Origin: Paenarthrobacter histidinolovorans | GTDB lineage: Bacteria; Actinomycetota; Actinomycetes; Actinomycetales; Micrococcaceae | NCBI RefSeq assembly: GCF_014647595.1 | Contig: NZ_BMPM01000002.1 | Location: 248,001-312,000, forward strand | Direction of reading: 5' to 3' | DNA length: 64,000 bases | In this document: positions 19,328 through 28,502 of the stretch, in pieces | How the letters are laid out: each line of letters opens with the position of its first letter | How positions within the stretch are numbered: the stretch's first letter is position 1 | Made by a program: the position numbers and the translations under genes | Notes under the pieces: generated by a model | Told to the model about the DNA's origin: nothing | The model's input: the letters and a program-made list of their open reading frames with translations, nothing else | The model's database searches: none

Positions 19328-19359
19328 AGTCCCGCTCTCGTTCGAATGAGGGCGGGACT
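19328..19359. terminator. Hairpin terminator after ybjQ
   Basis: Stem AGTCCCGC / GCGGGACT extended inward by CTC/GAG, loop TTCGAA-like, ending in TT. Confidence 0.65.
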
Positions 19360-19391
19360 TTCCACGTCCATCACCACTTCAAATTGCGCAG

Positions 19392-19407
19392 AGTGCAAAC
19401 TTGCACT
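19392..19407. promoter_or_regulatory. Palindrome AGTGCAA-AC-TTGCACT, probable TetR autoregulatory operator
   Basis: Seven perfect base pairs per arm, placed just upstream of the TAGTGT -10 (19408-19413) of the TetR gene, where a bound repressor would block RNA polymerase. Confidence 0.65.
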
Positions 19408-19413
19408 TAGTGT
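19408..19413 (+). promoter_or_regulatory. -10 hexamer of leaderless TetR promoter
   Basis: TAGTGT, 6 nt before the GTG at 19420, contiguous with the operator at 19392-19407. Confidence 0.5.
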
Positions 19414-19419
19414 AATTAC

Positions 19420-20139
19420 GTGACCCACAGCAATATCCACCATCCGGCCGCAGAGCCCCCTGCCTTCTCCGGCGCCGGGACCCCGTCACGGCGCGAACTG
19501 AACAAAGCAGCCACCCGCAGCTCCATCGCGGCCGCAGCCCTGGACCTGCTGCGAAGCCAAGGCTCCGGCAATTTCACCGTCGAGGACATCGCCGCCAGCG
19601 CAGGCGTTTCCCGGCGCACGTTCTTCAACTACTTCCCCACACTCGAAGCCGCCCTCGCCTCTGTGGCGGACGGCTTCATGGACCATGCTTTGGAACAGTT
19701 CCGGCTGCGTCCGGCGGACGAGTCCATCCTCGAATCAGCACAGGCTGCACTGATGGCCCTTGCCGACCCGATGTCCGTTGCCCCCATGGCCGAGTTGTTC
19801 AGCCTCACCCAGGACAACCGTTCCCTGGCCCGGTCCGAACTCGAAGCCTGGGACCACTGCACGGAACAGATCATCGACGCCGCCCGCACCAGGCTGGGTT
19901 CCGGCGTCAGCGAACTGTACCTCCACGCACTTGCCGGCTCGGTCATCTCCTGCGGCAAAGCCGCCATGAACGTCTGGTTCGCCGAATGCGGACCGGACCT
20001 CTCCCCCGAATCACTGGCAACCTTGCGCCAGCACCTCATCGATGCGATGGGCCTCCTCGGCGCAGGCTTCGCGCCGCCGTCGGGCCCTTCCCACCATCCC
20101 GTCCCCACCTCCGCCGCAACCACCACAGATCGGTTCTGA
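19420..20139 (+). CDS. TetR/AcrR-family transcriptional regulator
   Basis: A 239-residue protein. The N-terminal DNA-binding domain (about 24-75) shows AALDLLRSQG, FTVEDIAASAGVSRRTFFNYFP and the usual helix-turn-helix spacing. The C-terminal ligand domain has no recognised signature. It probably represses itself and the MMPL exporter that starts 1 nt after its stop codon (TGACATG). The perfect palindrome in its promoter is the likely operator. The inducer is unknown; a toxic or lipid cargo of the exporter would fit. Confidence 0.92.
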   Translation: MTHSNIHHPAAEPPAFSGAGTPSRRELNKAATRSSIAAAALDLLRSQGSGNFTVEDIAASAGVSRRTFFNYFPTLEAALASVADGFMDHALEQFRLRPADESILESAQAALMALADPMSVAPMAELFSLTQDNRSLARSELEAWDHCTEQIIDAARTRLGSGVSELYLHALAGSVISCGKAAMNVWFAECGPDLSPESLATLRQHLIDAMGLLGAGFAPPSGPSHHPVPTSAATTTDRF

Positions 20140-20140
20140 C

Positions 20141-22540
20141 ATGGCTTCGTTCCTCTACCGTCTCGGCAAGTTCTCGTATCGCCGCCGCTGGCTGGTCATC
20201 TCCTTATGGCTGGCTGTCCTGGTGGCAGTGGGCGGCTCGGCCGCCGCGTTCCACGGCACCATGTCCAACAACTTCACCATCCCGGGCACCGAAACGCAGC
20301 GGATGGCCGACAAGCTCAAGGAAGCCCTGCCTGACGCGTCAGGTGGCTCGGCCAGCGTGGTCTTCGACGCCGGGGATGCCGGATTCGACCAAGCCAAGAA
20401 GGACGCCGTGTCCGCCGCCCTTGAGAAGCTCAAGAGCCTGCCGGACATCCAGGCAACGGTCAACCCGTTCACCACGCAGGAGCAGCTGGACAAGGCAGCC
20501 GGCGACATCGCCGCCGGTGAAGCCAAACTCACAGGTGCTGAACAGCAGATGGCTGCCGCAGGTCTCACCCCCGCGCAGATCGAAGCGCAATTGGCTCCTC
20601 AGCGCACGGAACTCGCCGCCGGCAAACGGCAGGCTGAGGCCTCCGAAGGCCTCCGTTTCGTCTCCAACGACAACAAGGCCGCCGTTGCGCAGGTCCAGTT
20701 CAAGACCTCCATTAACGCCGTCGATCCCGCTGTTCGCGAAGAAGTCCAGGAGATCGTCCACGGCGTTTCCTCAGCAGGGGTCACCGCCTACGCCAGCAAG
20801 GAAATCACCGAGGACGTCTCGGAAATCTTCGGCATCGCTGAGATCGTTGGCGTCGCCGTTGCGGCCCTCGTCCTGATCCTCATGCTCGGCACCCTTATCG
20901 CAGCCGGGCTGCCGTTGATCATGGCACTGATGGGTGTGGCGGTGGGCGTGGGCGGAACGTTCGCGCTGACCAGCGTGATCGACATGAGTTCCATTTCCCC
21001 CATGCTCGCCCTGATGCTCGGCCTCGCCGTGGGCATCGATTACTCCCTCTTCATTGTGAACCGGCACCGCACCCAATTGCTGGCCGGGATGGACGGGGAA
21101 GAATCAGCAGCACTGGCCACGGGCACGTCCGGCAACGCGGTGCTCTTCGCCGGCCTCACAGTGATCATCGCCTTGGCGGCACTCGTCGTTCCCGGGCTGC
21201 CCTTCCTGGCTGTCATGGGTGTTGCTGCCGCCGCGACAGTTGGCGTCGCCGTCGTCGTGGCTTTGACACTGACGCCGGCCGTGCTGGGGCTGATCGGCCG
21301 CAGGCTCATTTCCAAGCGTGCTTGGGCGAAGGCTGCCAAGCACAACGCCGAGCCGGGCCACGAGGCTGCCGACCGTGAGCTTGAAGAGAAGCGCAGCAGC
21401 GGCGGTTGGGGTGGCTTGGTGACGCGTCACCCGTGGGTTTCCCTGATCGCAAGCATCGTGCTTTTGGGTGCCTTGGCGCTGCCCGCTTCGCAGCTGCGAC
21501 TCGCCCTGCCCGACGGCGGGTCCGAACCCGTCGATTCGCAGGCCTACAAGGCCTACGACCTCACCCGCAGCAGCTTCGGCGAAGGCGTCACCGGCCCGAT
21601 CGTCGTTGTGGCTGAATTCCCTGATGGCCTCAATGACAATGATGCCAAGAACAAGCAGTATGACGTCGCCGACCAGCTCCGAAGCGTGGACAACGTGGTC
21701 GCGGCCGTTCCGATTGCCCTCAGCGACGACCGCCGCACGGCCGTCTTCCAGGTCATCCCGAAGGAGGGCCCGGCCAGCGCCGGAACAGTACAGGTTGTAT
21801 CCGATCTGCGGGCCAAAGGCACCGCAATCCACGACGACCTTGGCGTGACCATCGGCCTGACCGGCCAGACGGCAGGCAACATCGACGTCTCCGCCAAGCT
21901 CGGCGCGGCCCTTCCGCCATATCTTGCGATCGTGGTAGGTCTGTCTCTGATCCTGCTGCTGCTGGTGTTCCGTTCCATCGTGGTGCCGTTGCTGGCTACC
22001 GGCGGGTTCCTGCTCTCGCTCGCCGCAGCCTTCGGGGCCGTAGTTGCCGTCTACCAGTGGGGATGGCTGGGAGGAATTTTCGACGTCGCCAATCCGGGTG
22101 CCGTCCTGAGCTTCCTGCCCATCATCCTGATCGGCGTGCTGTTCGGTCTGGCCATGGATTACCAGGTGTTCATCACCTCGGGAATGCGCGAGTCCTTCAT
22201 GCACGGCGAGTCAGCCAAGCACGCCGTCCGTTCCGGCTTCAGCCACGCCGCCGCAGTGGTGACCGCAGCCGCGATCATCATGGTCAGCGTGTTCTCCGGA
22301 TTCATTTTCAGCCACCTGACCATGGTCCGTCCGCTCGGCTTCGCGATGGCCTTCGGCGTGCTGATCGACGCGTTCGTTGTGCGCATGACAATTGTCCCGG
22401 CCATCATGTACCTGCTTGGCGAAAAGGCTTGGTGGCTGCCCAAGTGGCTCGGCCGGATCCTGCCGGACGTGGATGTTGAGGGTGCAAAGCTGAACCGCAG
22501 CGACCGTTCGAAGGCCGGCTCCGAGGAACTGGTGCATTAA
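20141..22540 (+). CDS. MMPL-family RND transporter
   Basis: About 799 residues with the duplicated RND/MMPL topology: one TM helix (about 14-36), a large extracytoplasmic domain, five TMs, then a second copy of the same. Family loops DYSLFIVNRHRTQL and MDYQVFITSGMRESF follow the TM helices with their characteristic Asp-Tyr pairs, expected for proton coupling. ATG at 20141 is the real start; an upstream in-frame extension lies inside the TetR gene. The family exports lipids, glycolipids or drugs. The gene is cotranscribed with the TetR regulator and followed by a strong hairpin. Confidence 0.9.
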   Translation: MASFLYRLGKFSYRRRWLVISLWLAVLVAVGGSAAAFHGTMSNNFTIPGTETQRMADKLKEALPDASGGSASVVFDAGDAGFDQAKKDAVSAALEKLKSLPDIQATVNPFTTQEQLDKAAGDIAAGEAKLTGAEQQMAAAGLTPAQIEAQLAPQRTELAAGKRQAEASEGLRFVSNDNKAAVAQVQFKTSINAVDPAVREEVQEIVHGVSSAGVTAYASKEITEDVSEIFGIAEIVGVAVAALVLILMLGTLIAAGLPLIMALMGVAVGVGGTFALTSVIDMSSISPMLALMLGLAVGIDYSLFIVNRHRTQLLAGMDGEESAALATGTSGNAVLFAGLTVIIALAALVVPGLPFLAVMGVAAAATVGVAVVVALTLTPAVLGLIGRRLISKRAWAKAAKHNAEPGHEAADRELEEKRSSGGWGGLVTRHPWVSLIASIVLLGALALPASQLRLALPDGGSEPVDSQAYKAYDLTRSSFGEGVTGPIVVVAEFPDGLNDNDAKNKQYDVADQLRSVDNVVAAVPIALSDDRRTAVFQVIPKEGPASAGTVQVVSDLRAKGTAIHDDLGVTIGLTGQTAGNIDVSAKLGAALPPYLAIVVGLSLILLLLVFRSIVVPLLATGGFLLSLAAAFGAVVAVYQWGWLGGIFDVANPGAVLSFLPIILIGVLFGLAMDYQVFITSGMRESFMHGESAKHAVRSGFSHAAAVVTAAAIIMVSVFSGFIFSHLTMVRPLGFAMAFGVLIDAFVVRMTIVPAIMYLLGEKAWWLPKWLGRILPDVDVEGAKLNRSDRSKAGSEELVH

Positions 22541-22567
22541 CCCTCGCCCACATCACAAGCCATATCC

Positions 22568-22612
22568 CCCGACGCTCCCTCACTTGCTTCACGCCAGTGA
22601 GGGAGCGTCGGG
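22568..22612. terminator. Perfect 17-bp hairpin after the MMPL gene
   Basis: Arms CCCGACGCTCCCTCACT and AGTGAGGGAGCGTCGGG around an 11-nt loop. The right arm is also the first unit of a short tandem repeat (22595-22651). Confidence 0.7.
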
Positions 22613-22651
22613 CGTTTAAGGGAGCATCCGGCGTCTGAGGGAGCATCCGGC
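22595..22651. repeat. Three 19-bp degenerate tandem repeats
   Basis: Units of the form GT(T/C)T(A/G)AGGGAGCATCCGGC at 22614 and 22633, a diverged first unit at 22595 and the beginning of a fourth at 22652. The first unit forms the right arm of the terminator hairpin. Confidence 0.7.
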
Positions 22652-22713
22652 GTTTAAGGCCGGGACGTGAAGAAGGGCCGGGGAAGCACGCGGGATGTGA
22701 GGGAGGATCATAT

Positions 22714-22719
22714 TAGGCT
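22714..22719 (+). promoter_or_regulatory. -10 hexamer of leaderless maf promoter
   Basis: TAGGCT with 7 nt before GTG at 22727; this fixes the start choice for maf. Confidence 0.55.
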
Positions 22720-22726
22720 GGGGACC

Positions 22727-23383
22727 GTGACCCGATTGATCCTTGCCTCCCAGTCCCCCGCCCGCACCAAGCTCCTCGCCGAGGCGGGGATCAAGCACGA
22801 GGTCCTGGTTTCGGACGTGGACGAGGACGCTGTGCAGGCAAAGTACGGTGTGACCGACTCCCACGACACCGCGCTCCTGCTGGCACGGGCCAAGGCCGAA
22901 GCCGTCGCCGCCCTCCCCGAGGCCGAAGGTGCCCTGGTGATCGGCTGCGACTCCGTGTTCGAGTTCGACGGCGAATCCCACGGCAAGCCTTACACCGCGG
23001 ACGTTGCCCGTGAGCGGATGCTGCGCATGAGCGGCTCGCAAGGCGTGCTCCACACAGGGCACTGGCTGGTTGACTGCCGGGACACCGCCGTGGATACCGA
23101 CGACGAAGCAGCCGAAGGCACCGGTGCCACCGTGGGAGCTGTCTCGAGCGCCGAGGTGCACTTCGCCTCGATGAGCGAGAACGAAATCAACGCGTACATC
23201 GCCACCGGTGAGCCGCTCCACTGCGCGGGCTCGTTCACCATCGATGGTTTGGGTGGGGCGTTCATCCGCAAGGTCGACGGGGACCCGCACGCCGTCGTCG
23301 GGCTTTCCATCTCCACCCTCCGGGACTTGCTGGTGCATGCGAAGGTGGGCATTACCGAACTGTGGGACGCGGACAGCCACTAG
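22727..23383 (+). CDS. maf: Maf-family nucleotide pyrophosphatase
   Basis: Hydrolyses non-canonical or modified nucleoside triphosphates to monophosphates. It has 218 residues. The N-terminal signature LILASQSPARTKLL (substrate-binding Ser-Pro-Arg) and the catalytic-acid region GALVIGCDSVFEFDG are present, with CAGSFTIDGLG and GDPHAVVGLSI later. GTG at 22727 is preferred over an upstream ATG at 22667, because the protein family begins at this point and a -10 hexamer lies 7 nt before it. Maf next to the acyl-CoA carboxylase alpha gene is a common actinobacterial order. Confidence 0.92.
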   Translation: MTRLILASQSPARTKLLAEAGIKHEVLVSDVDEDAVQAKYGVTDSHDTALLLARAKAEAVAALPEAEGALVIGCDSVFEFDGESHGKPYTADVARERMLRMSGSQGVLHTGHWLVDCRDTAVDTDDEAAEGTGATVGAVSSAEVHFASMSENEINAYIATGEPLHCAGSFTIDGLGGAFIRKVDGDPHAVVGLSISTLRDLLVHAKVGITELWDADSH

Positions 23384-23388
23384 GGCAA

Positions 23389-23407
23389 TTTGTAGCAACC
23401 CTACAAA
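23389..23407. promoter_or_regulatory. Dyad TTTGTAG-N5-CTACAAA upstream of carboxylase alpha gene
   Basis: Seven perfect base pairs per arm around CAACC. The inner TTGTAG-N5-CTACA matches the dyad at 12688-12704 before the beta subunit, so the two unlinked subunit genes may share a regulator. Confidence 0.6.
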
Positions 23408-23500
23408 GGAACATCGCCTCACACACGGAATCCCCCATCAATATGGGCGGAACCCTCACAACCGCGCTAGGCTCCCTGAAGGACAGAAGGAGTCAACAAC

Positions 23501-25315
23501 TTGTCAGCTAACCCGGCGCAGCCCATTTCCAGCCCTCTTACCAAGGTCTTGATTGCCAACCGCGGCGAAATCGCGGTCCGCATCATCCGAGCCGCCCGGG
23601 ACGAAGGCATCGCCTCCGTAGCCGTCTACGCAGACCCGGACCGCGACGCCCTCCACGTCCGCCTCGCCGACGAAGCGTACGCCCTGGGTGGCAACACGGC
23701 CGCTGAGTCGTACCTGGTGATGGACAAGATCATCGACGTCGCCAAGCAGTCCGGCGCGGATGCCATCCACCCCGGCTACGGCTTCCTGGCCGAGAACGCC
23801 GAGTTCGCAGCCAAGGTCATCGACGCCGGAATCAACTGGATCGGCCCGTCCCCCGAGGCCATCTCCGCGTTGGGCGACAAGGTCCAGGCCCGCCACATTG
23901 CCGAAAAGGTGGGCGCACCCCTGGTCCCCGGTACGGCTGATCCGGTGGAATCCGCCGACGAGATCCTGAAGTTTGCCGAAGAATTCGGCCTTCCGATTGC
24001 CATCAAGGCTGCGTTTGGCGGCGGCGGCCGCGGCATCAAGGTTGCGCGCACCATGGAGGAGATTCCCGAGCTTTACGAATCCGCCGTCCGCGAAGCCACC
24101 GCAGCTTTCGGCCGCGGCGAATGCTTCATCGAACGGTTCCTGGATGCTCCCCGCCACGTGGAAACCCAGTGCCTGGCTGACGCCTACGGCAACGTGGTTG
24201 TTGTCTCAACCCGCGACTGCTCGCTGCAGCGCCGCAACCAGAAGCTCGTCGAGGAAGCCCCTGCTCCGTACTTGAGCGAAGAGCAGAACAAGCGCCTCTA
24301 CGAATCCTCCAAGGCCATCCTGAAGGAAGCCAACTACCTGGGTGCCGGAACGTGCGAGTTCCTGGTGGGTCAGGATGGCACCATTTCCTTCCTCGAGGTC
24401 AACACGCGACTCCAGGTGGAGCACTGCGTCTCCGAAGAGGTCACCGGAATCGACCTCGTCCGTGAGCAGTTCCGCATTGCCCGCGGTGAGGCCCTCGGCT
24501 ACGACGACCCCGAGGTCCGCGGCCACTCCTTCGAATTCCGCATCACCGGCGAAGACCCGGGCCGGAACTTCATGCCGGCTCCCGGTACCATCACTACGCT
24601 GAAGAACCCGACAGGCCCCGGCGTCCGGATCGACTCCGGCATCGAGCAGGGCGATGTCATCAGCGGGAACTTCGACTCCATGCTGTCCAAGCTGGTAGTC
24701 ACCGGCGCCACCCGCGAGCAAGCCCTCCAGCGTTCGCGCCGCGCCTTGGAAGAAATGGTGGTGGAGGGTATCCCCACCGTCATCCCGTTCGACCTCGCAG
24801 TGGTCACCGACCCTGCTTTCGCTCCCACCGAGGGCCCCTTCTCGGTCCACACCCGCTGGATTGAAACCGAGTTCGTCAACAGCATCCCGGCATGGTCCGC
24901 TGCGGGCGCAGACGCCGGAACGCCCGACGCCGGTGAGCGCCAGCGCGTCGTCGTCGAGGTTGGTGGCAAACGCCTTGAGGTGGTGCTGCCGTCCGGTCTG
25001 GGTGCCGGCGTCGCCGCCGCTTCGGCGGGAACGGGAACCAAGTCCGGCAAGTCCAAGAAGCGGTCCCGTTCGGCGGGCGCCGCGGCTGCTGCCGCGGGTG
25101 GGGATGCGCTGACTTCCCCCATGCAGGGCACCATCGTCAAGGTGGCAGCTTCCGAAGGTGATGTGGTGGCCGAAGGCGATCTGATTGTTGTTCTCGAAGC
25201 CATGAAGATGGAGCAGCCCCTCACCGCGCACAAGGCAGGTACCGTCCGGGGCTTGTCTGCCAGCGCCGGGGAAACCGTGGCCGCCGGTGCGGTCATCGCG
25301 ACCATCGAGGACTAG
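23501..25315 (+). CDS. accA3: Biotin-dependent acyl-CoA carboxylase alpha subunit (biotin carboxylase + BCCP)
   Basis: Carboxylates its own biotin using ATP and bicarbonate and feeds the beta subunit encoded at 12835. It has 604 residues: a biotin carboxylase domain (about 10-460) with [13 protein letters not shown], the glycine-rich ATP-grasp loop [12 protein letters not shown] and [10 protein letters not shown]; an Ala/Lys/Arg-rich linker; and a C-terminal BCCP domain with EAMKMEQPL (biotin Lys about 569). TTG at 23501 is supported by AGAAGGAG 8 nt upstream; TAGGCT at 23468-23473 is the probable -10. The biotin ligase is encoded at 10749-11672. Confidence 0.94.
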   Translation: MSANPAQPISSPLTKVLIANRGEIAVRIIRAARDEGIASVAVYADPDRDALHVRLADEAYALGGNTAAESYLVMDKIIDVAKQSGADAIHPGYGFLAENAEFAAKVIDAGINWIGPSPEAISALGDKVQARHIAEKVGAPLVPGTADPVESADEILKFAEEFGLPIAIKAAFGGGGRGIKVARTMEEIPELYESAVREATAAFGRGECFIERFLDAPRHVETQCLADAYGNVVVVSTRDCSLQRRNQKLVEEAPAPYLSEEQNKRLYESSKAILKEANYLGAGTCEFLVGQDGTISFLEVNTRLQVEHCVSEEVTGIDLVREQFRIARGEALGYDDPEVRGHSFEFRITGEDPGRNFMPAPGTITTLKNPTGPGVRIDSGIEQGDVISGNFDSMLSKLVVTGATREQALQRSRRALEEMVVEGIPTVIPFDLAVVTDPAFAPTEGPFSVHTRWIETEFVNSIPAWSAAGADAGTPDAGERQRVVVEVGGKRLEVVLPSGLGAGVAAASAGTGTKSGKSKKRSRSAGAAAAAAGGDALTSPMQGTIVKVAASEGDVVAEGDLIVVLEAMKMEQPLTAHKAGTVRGLSASAGETVAAGAVIATIED

Positions 25316-25327
25316 GCACCAACGCTT

Positions 25328-25371
25328 AACGACGCCGGCCCCGCACCTTTCGGTGCGGGGCCGGCGTCGTT
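25328..25371. terminator. Perfect 20-bp bidirectional hairpin
   Basis: A 20-bp stem (AACGACGCC at its base) with a TTTC loop lies between the convergent carboxylase and MHS transporter genes and can serve both strands. Confidence 0.85.
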
Positions 25372-25381
25372 ATTGGGGTGC

Positions 25382-26815
25382 TTAGGCTACGTTGTTCTCG
25401 TAGTCCGTGTTCTTGGTTTCGCGGCTCAGCCAGAGGGCGATAAAGGTCAGGACCGCAGCGAGCGCCATGTAGGCACCTACCCAGGCGGTGGAGCCTTCAC
25501 CGAACTGCCAGAGAGCAATGGCAATGAATGACGCCGGAGCTGCGCCCAGGACCGATGAGAGGTTGTAGGCCACAGCCGAACCGGTGTAGCGGACATTCGC
25601 GGGGAACAGTTCCGGAAGTATCGCCGCCATGGGCCCGAAAGTGAGGCCCATCAGCGTGAAGCCGACGATCAGGCCAACCATCGCCGCTGCCTGGCCCGGA
25701 CCAAACATGGCGAACCAAAGTGCACCGAAAACGAAGATGCCGGCGGTTACTCCCAACAGGAACTTGCGTCGGCCCCACTTCTCGGCGAGCGGCCCGGAGA
25801 CCACCGTGAAGATGCCGAAGAAGACAACGCCGACGATCAGCATCCAGAGGAACTGGTTCTCCGGGATGCCCAAGCCGGGAACGAAGGAGTCAACCTGGGC
25901 CTGGGTCATGGGCTTGCCGGCCTTTTCAGCGGCCGCCTTGGCTGCTTCAAGTGAGGCCGGGGCCTTTCCGAAAGTCAGCGTGAAGGAAGTCATGATGTAG
26001 AAAAGCACATACGTTGCCAACATGATGAATGTGCCTGCCACGACGGGGCGCCAGTGATTCTTCAGTGTCGCGCCCAGTGGCAGCTTCTGGATTTTGTCCT
26101 GTTCGATGACCTTGCTGAAGGAGACACTCTCCACCAGCTTGAGCCTGACGTAGAGACCAACGATCACCAGCACGGCGCTGAGCAGGAACGGCACGCGCCA
26201 GCCCCAGTCCATGAATTGCTGATCCGTGAGAGTGCCACGCATCCAGATGAAGATCAGGTTGGCAATGATGAAACCGATGGGAGCGCCCAACTGGGGGAAG
26301 GTGCCGTAGACCGCACGCTTTCCTTCAGGCGCGTTCTCTGTTGCAAGCAGCGCGGCCCCTGACCATTCGCCGCCCAGCGCCAGGCCTTGGCAGAAGCGGA
26401 GAACCACCAGCAGGAGTGGAGCGAGGAGGGCCCACCCGGCAACTGTCGCGGTGGGCAGCAGGCCAATCAGGAACGTGGCGATGCCCATGGTCAGCAGCGA
26501 TGCGACAAGGGTTCCCTTGCGTCCAAACTTGTCGCCGAAGTGTCCGAAGACGATGGCACCCACAGGGCGCGCCACGAAGGCTACGCCGAAGATCGCAAAG
26601 GCGCTGAGCAGCGCGTTGATGTCCGTGGCGTTGGGGAAGAAGAGCTTCGGAAAGACCAGTACGGAGGCAGTTGCATACACATAGAAGTCGTAGAACTCGA
26701 TGGTCGTGCCGATCATACTGGCGAAGATCACCCGTCCGCGCGAGTTCACTGGCTGAGTGGACTCGCCTTCCTTGGATGGTGCTGTGGAAGACATGTAGTT
26801 GCAGCTTTCGTTCAT
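25382..26815 (-). CDS. MHS-family MFS transporter (metabolite:H+ symporter)
   Basis: Twelve-TM major facilitator of about 477 residues in the metabolite:H+ symporter group (shikimate, proline/betaine, alpha-ketoglutarate type). Signatures include GTTIEFYDFYVYATA in TM1 and GHFGDKFGRKGTL between TM2 and TM3. ATGs at 26815 (MNESCNY) and 26794 (MSSTAPS) are both plausible; further upstream sequence lacks coding character. The substrate is not predictable. The 273-bp gap to narK holds an AT-rich imperfect dyad (about 26853-26875) and GlnR-like boxes that more likely serve narK. Confidence 0.88.
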   Translation of the reverse strand: MNESCNYMSSTAPSKEGESTQPVNSRGRVIFASMIGTTIEFYDFYVYATASVLVFPKLFFPNATDINALLSAFAIFGVAFVARPVGAIVFGHFGDKFGRKGTLVASLLTMGIATFLIGLLPTATVAGWALLAPLLLVVLRFCQGLALGGEWSGAALLATENAPEGKRAVYGTFPQLGAPIGFIIANLIFIWMRGTLTDQQFMDWGWRVPFLLSAVLVIVGLYVRLKLVESVSFSKVIEQDKIQKLPLGATLKNHWRPVVAGTFIMLATYVLFYIMTSFTLTFGKAPASLEAAKAAAEKAGKPMTQAQVDSFVPGLGIPENQFLWMLIVGVVFFGIFTVVSGPLAEKWGRRKFLLGVTAGIFVFGALWFAMFGPGQAAAMVGLIVGFTLMGLTFGPMAAILPELFPANVRYTGSAVAYNLSSVLGAAPASFIAIALWQFGEGSTAWVGAYMALAAVLTFIALWLSRETKNTDYENNVA

Positions 26816-26978
26816 ACCGGCCGATGCCCCTCGGAGCTTGCCCGGCGAAGGATTATTTGAGAGTTCAATAATAGTTCCCGCTGTCCATTGGCTGGACAAC
26901 CAGTCCACCATGCGGACACCCCGGAAAGTCCCACCATGTGGTCTGCGCCACAATACCTCACCACCGTCTCACGCGCCG

Positions 26979-27016
26979 GTGACCCCGCCGATAGGGAAAT
27001 GTCACAGGGCGTTTAC
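26979..27016. promoter_or_regulatory. GlnR-like box array upstream of narK
   Basis: GTGAC, GATAG, GTCAC and TTTAC start at 26979, 26990, 27001 and 27012, an exact 11-bp period. This resembles the actinobacterial GlnR pattern gTnAC-N6-GaAAC, about 75-110 bp before a nitrate uptake gene. Confidence 0.5.
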
Positions 27017-27089
27017 AAACGGCGCCCGTCCGCGAAATGCGCCAAACCTACCTTGGAAGAACAACGTCCCCCACCAAGGAGGCACTTTC

Positions 27090-28502
27090 GTGACTGTTGA
27101 TAGCACCGCAGATGCACTGGCCCGTGTCCAGGCCACCACTGCCGCCACCCCCGCCCTTGAACACCGCCCCGGCCGCTGGATCGCCAACTGGGATGCCGAA
27201 GACAAGGGCCAGTGGGAAGCTGAAGGCCGGTCCATCGCCAAGAGGAATCTGTACTGGTCCATCTTCGCCGAATTCCTCGGCTTCGTCGTCTGGCAGCTGT
27301 GGTCCATCGTGGTGGTCCAGCTCCCCGCAGCAGGTTTCACCTTCGATTCCAACCAGATCTTCTGGCTCATCTCCATCCCCAGCCTCGTGGGCGCAACACT
27401 CCGCATTCCCTACACCTTCATGGTTCCCAAGTTCGGTGGCCGGAACTGGACCATCGTCTCGGCCCTGCTCCTGCTGATCCCCACCACCGGCCTGGCGATC
27501 TGCGTATCGAACCCGCAGACGCCGTTCGGTGTCATGCTCCTCATCGCCGCCCTGGCCGGCTTCGGTGGCGGCAACTTCGCCAGCTCGATGGCCAACATCA
27601 CCTTCTTCTACCCCGCCCGCGAAAAAGGTTGGGCCCTGGGCCTGAACGCCGCCGGCGGCAACCTGGGTGCCGCCGTCGCCCAGCTTGTTGTCCCCATTGC
27701 CATCACCCTGCTGGCCGCCGGTACCGTCAACCTGCCCATGGCGGGCATCATCTGGATTCCGCTGATCGTCATCGCCGCCTTCGGCGCGTACAAATACATG
27801 AACAACCTCACCAGCGCCAAAGGTGATGTGGCCGGTTCACTGGCCGCGCTCAAGGAACCGCACCTGTGGATCATGGCGTTCCTGTACATCGGCACGTTCG
27901 GCTCGTTCATCGGCTTCGCGGGCGTCTTCCCCAAACTGATCAAGGACTACTTCCCGGACTTCTCCTCGATCCACGTTGGTGCGGTGGCCTTGTCCCTGGC
28001 CTTCCTTGGCCCACTGGTTGGTTCCCTGGCCCGGCCCTACGGCGGACGCATGGCGGACCGCATGGGCGGGGCGCGCATGACCATTGCTTCGTTCGCCTCC
28101 ATGGCCGTCATTACCCTGACCATGATCTGGACACTGCCGCTGAAGAACTTCTGGCTCTTCCTCAGCCTGTTCCTGCTGCTCTTCCTGGCCAGCGGCTTCG
28201 GAAACGGCGCAACGTACCGCATGATCCCCGTCATCTTCGCGACCTCCAGCCGCGCAGCCCGTTCCGGTGCCAACAGCGCCGCCACAGCACGCCTCGCCGC
28301 ATCGTCATTGGGCCTGATCTCCGCGATCGGCGCCTACGGCGGCTTTGTGATCCCGCAGGTGCTCAACGCCTCAAACACAGCCAGCGGCTCCTACACCCCG
28401 GCGTTCTACGGATTCGTCGGAGCCTATGTCCTGATGCTCACCGTGTGCTGGGTCTGCTACATCCGTCCCGCCCGGAAGCGCAACACGATCGGACACATCT
28501 AG
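27090..28502 (+). CDS. narK: Nitrate/nitrite transporter (NarK family)
   Basis: Twelve-TM major facilitator of 470 residues that brings nitrate into the cell for the reductase encoded next. Hallmarks are the early WSIFAEFLGFVVWQLWSIVV and the glycine-rich GGNFASSMANITFFYP and NAAGGNLG nitrate-signature motifs. GTG at 27090 has an excellent AAGGAGG 7 nt upstream; the longer in-frame extension upstream is not coding-like. The stop codon abuts the ATG of the nitrate reductase. A GlnR-like array lies upstream, suggesting control by nitrogen supply. Confidence 0.92.
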   Translation: MTVDSTADALARVQATTAATPALEHRPGRWIANWDAEDKGQWEAEGRSIAKRNLYWSIFAEFLGFVVWQLWSIVVVQLPAAGFTFDSNQIFWLISIPSLVGATLRIPYTFMVPKFGGRNWTIVSALLLLIPTTGLAICVSNPQTPFGVMLLIAALAGFGGGNFASSMANITFFYPAREKGWALGLNAAGGNLGAAVAQLVVPIAITLLAAGTVNLPMAGIIWIPLIVIAAFGAYKYMNNLTSAKGDVAGSLAALKEPHLWIMAFLYIGTFGSFIGFAGVFPKLIKDYFPDFSSIHVGAVALSLAFLGPLVGSLARPYGGRMADRMGGARMTIASFASMAVITLTMIWTLPLKNFWLFLSLFLLLFLASGFGNGATYRMIPVIFATSSRAARSGANSAATARLAASSLGLISAIGAYGGFVIPQVLNASNTASGSYTPAFYGFVGAYVLMLTVCWVCYIRPARKRNTIGHI

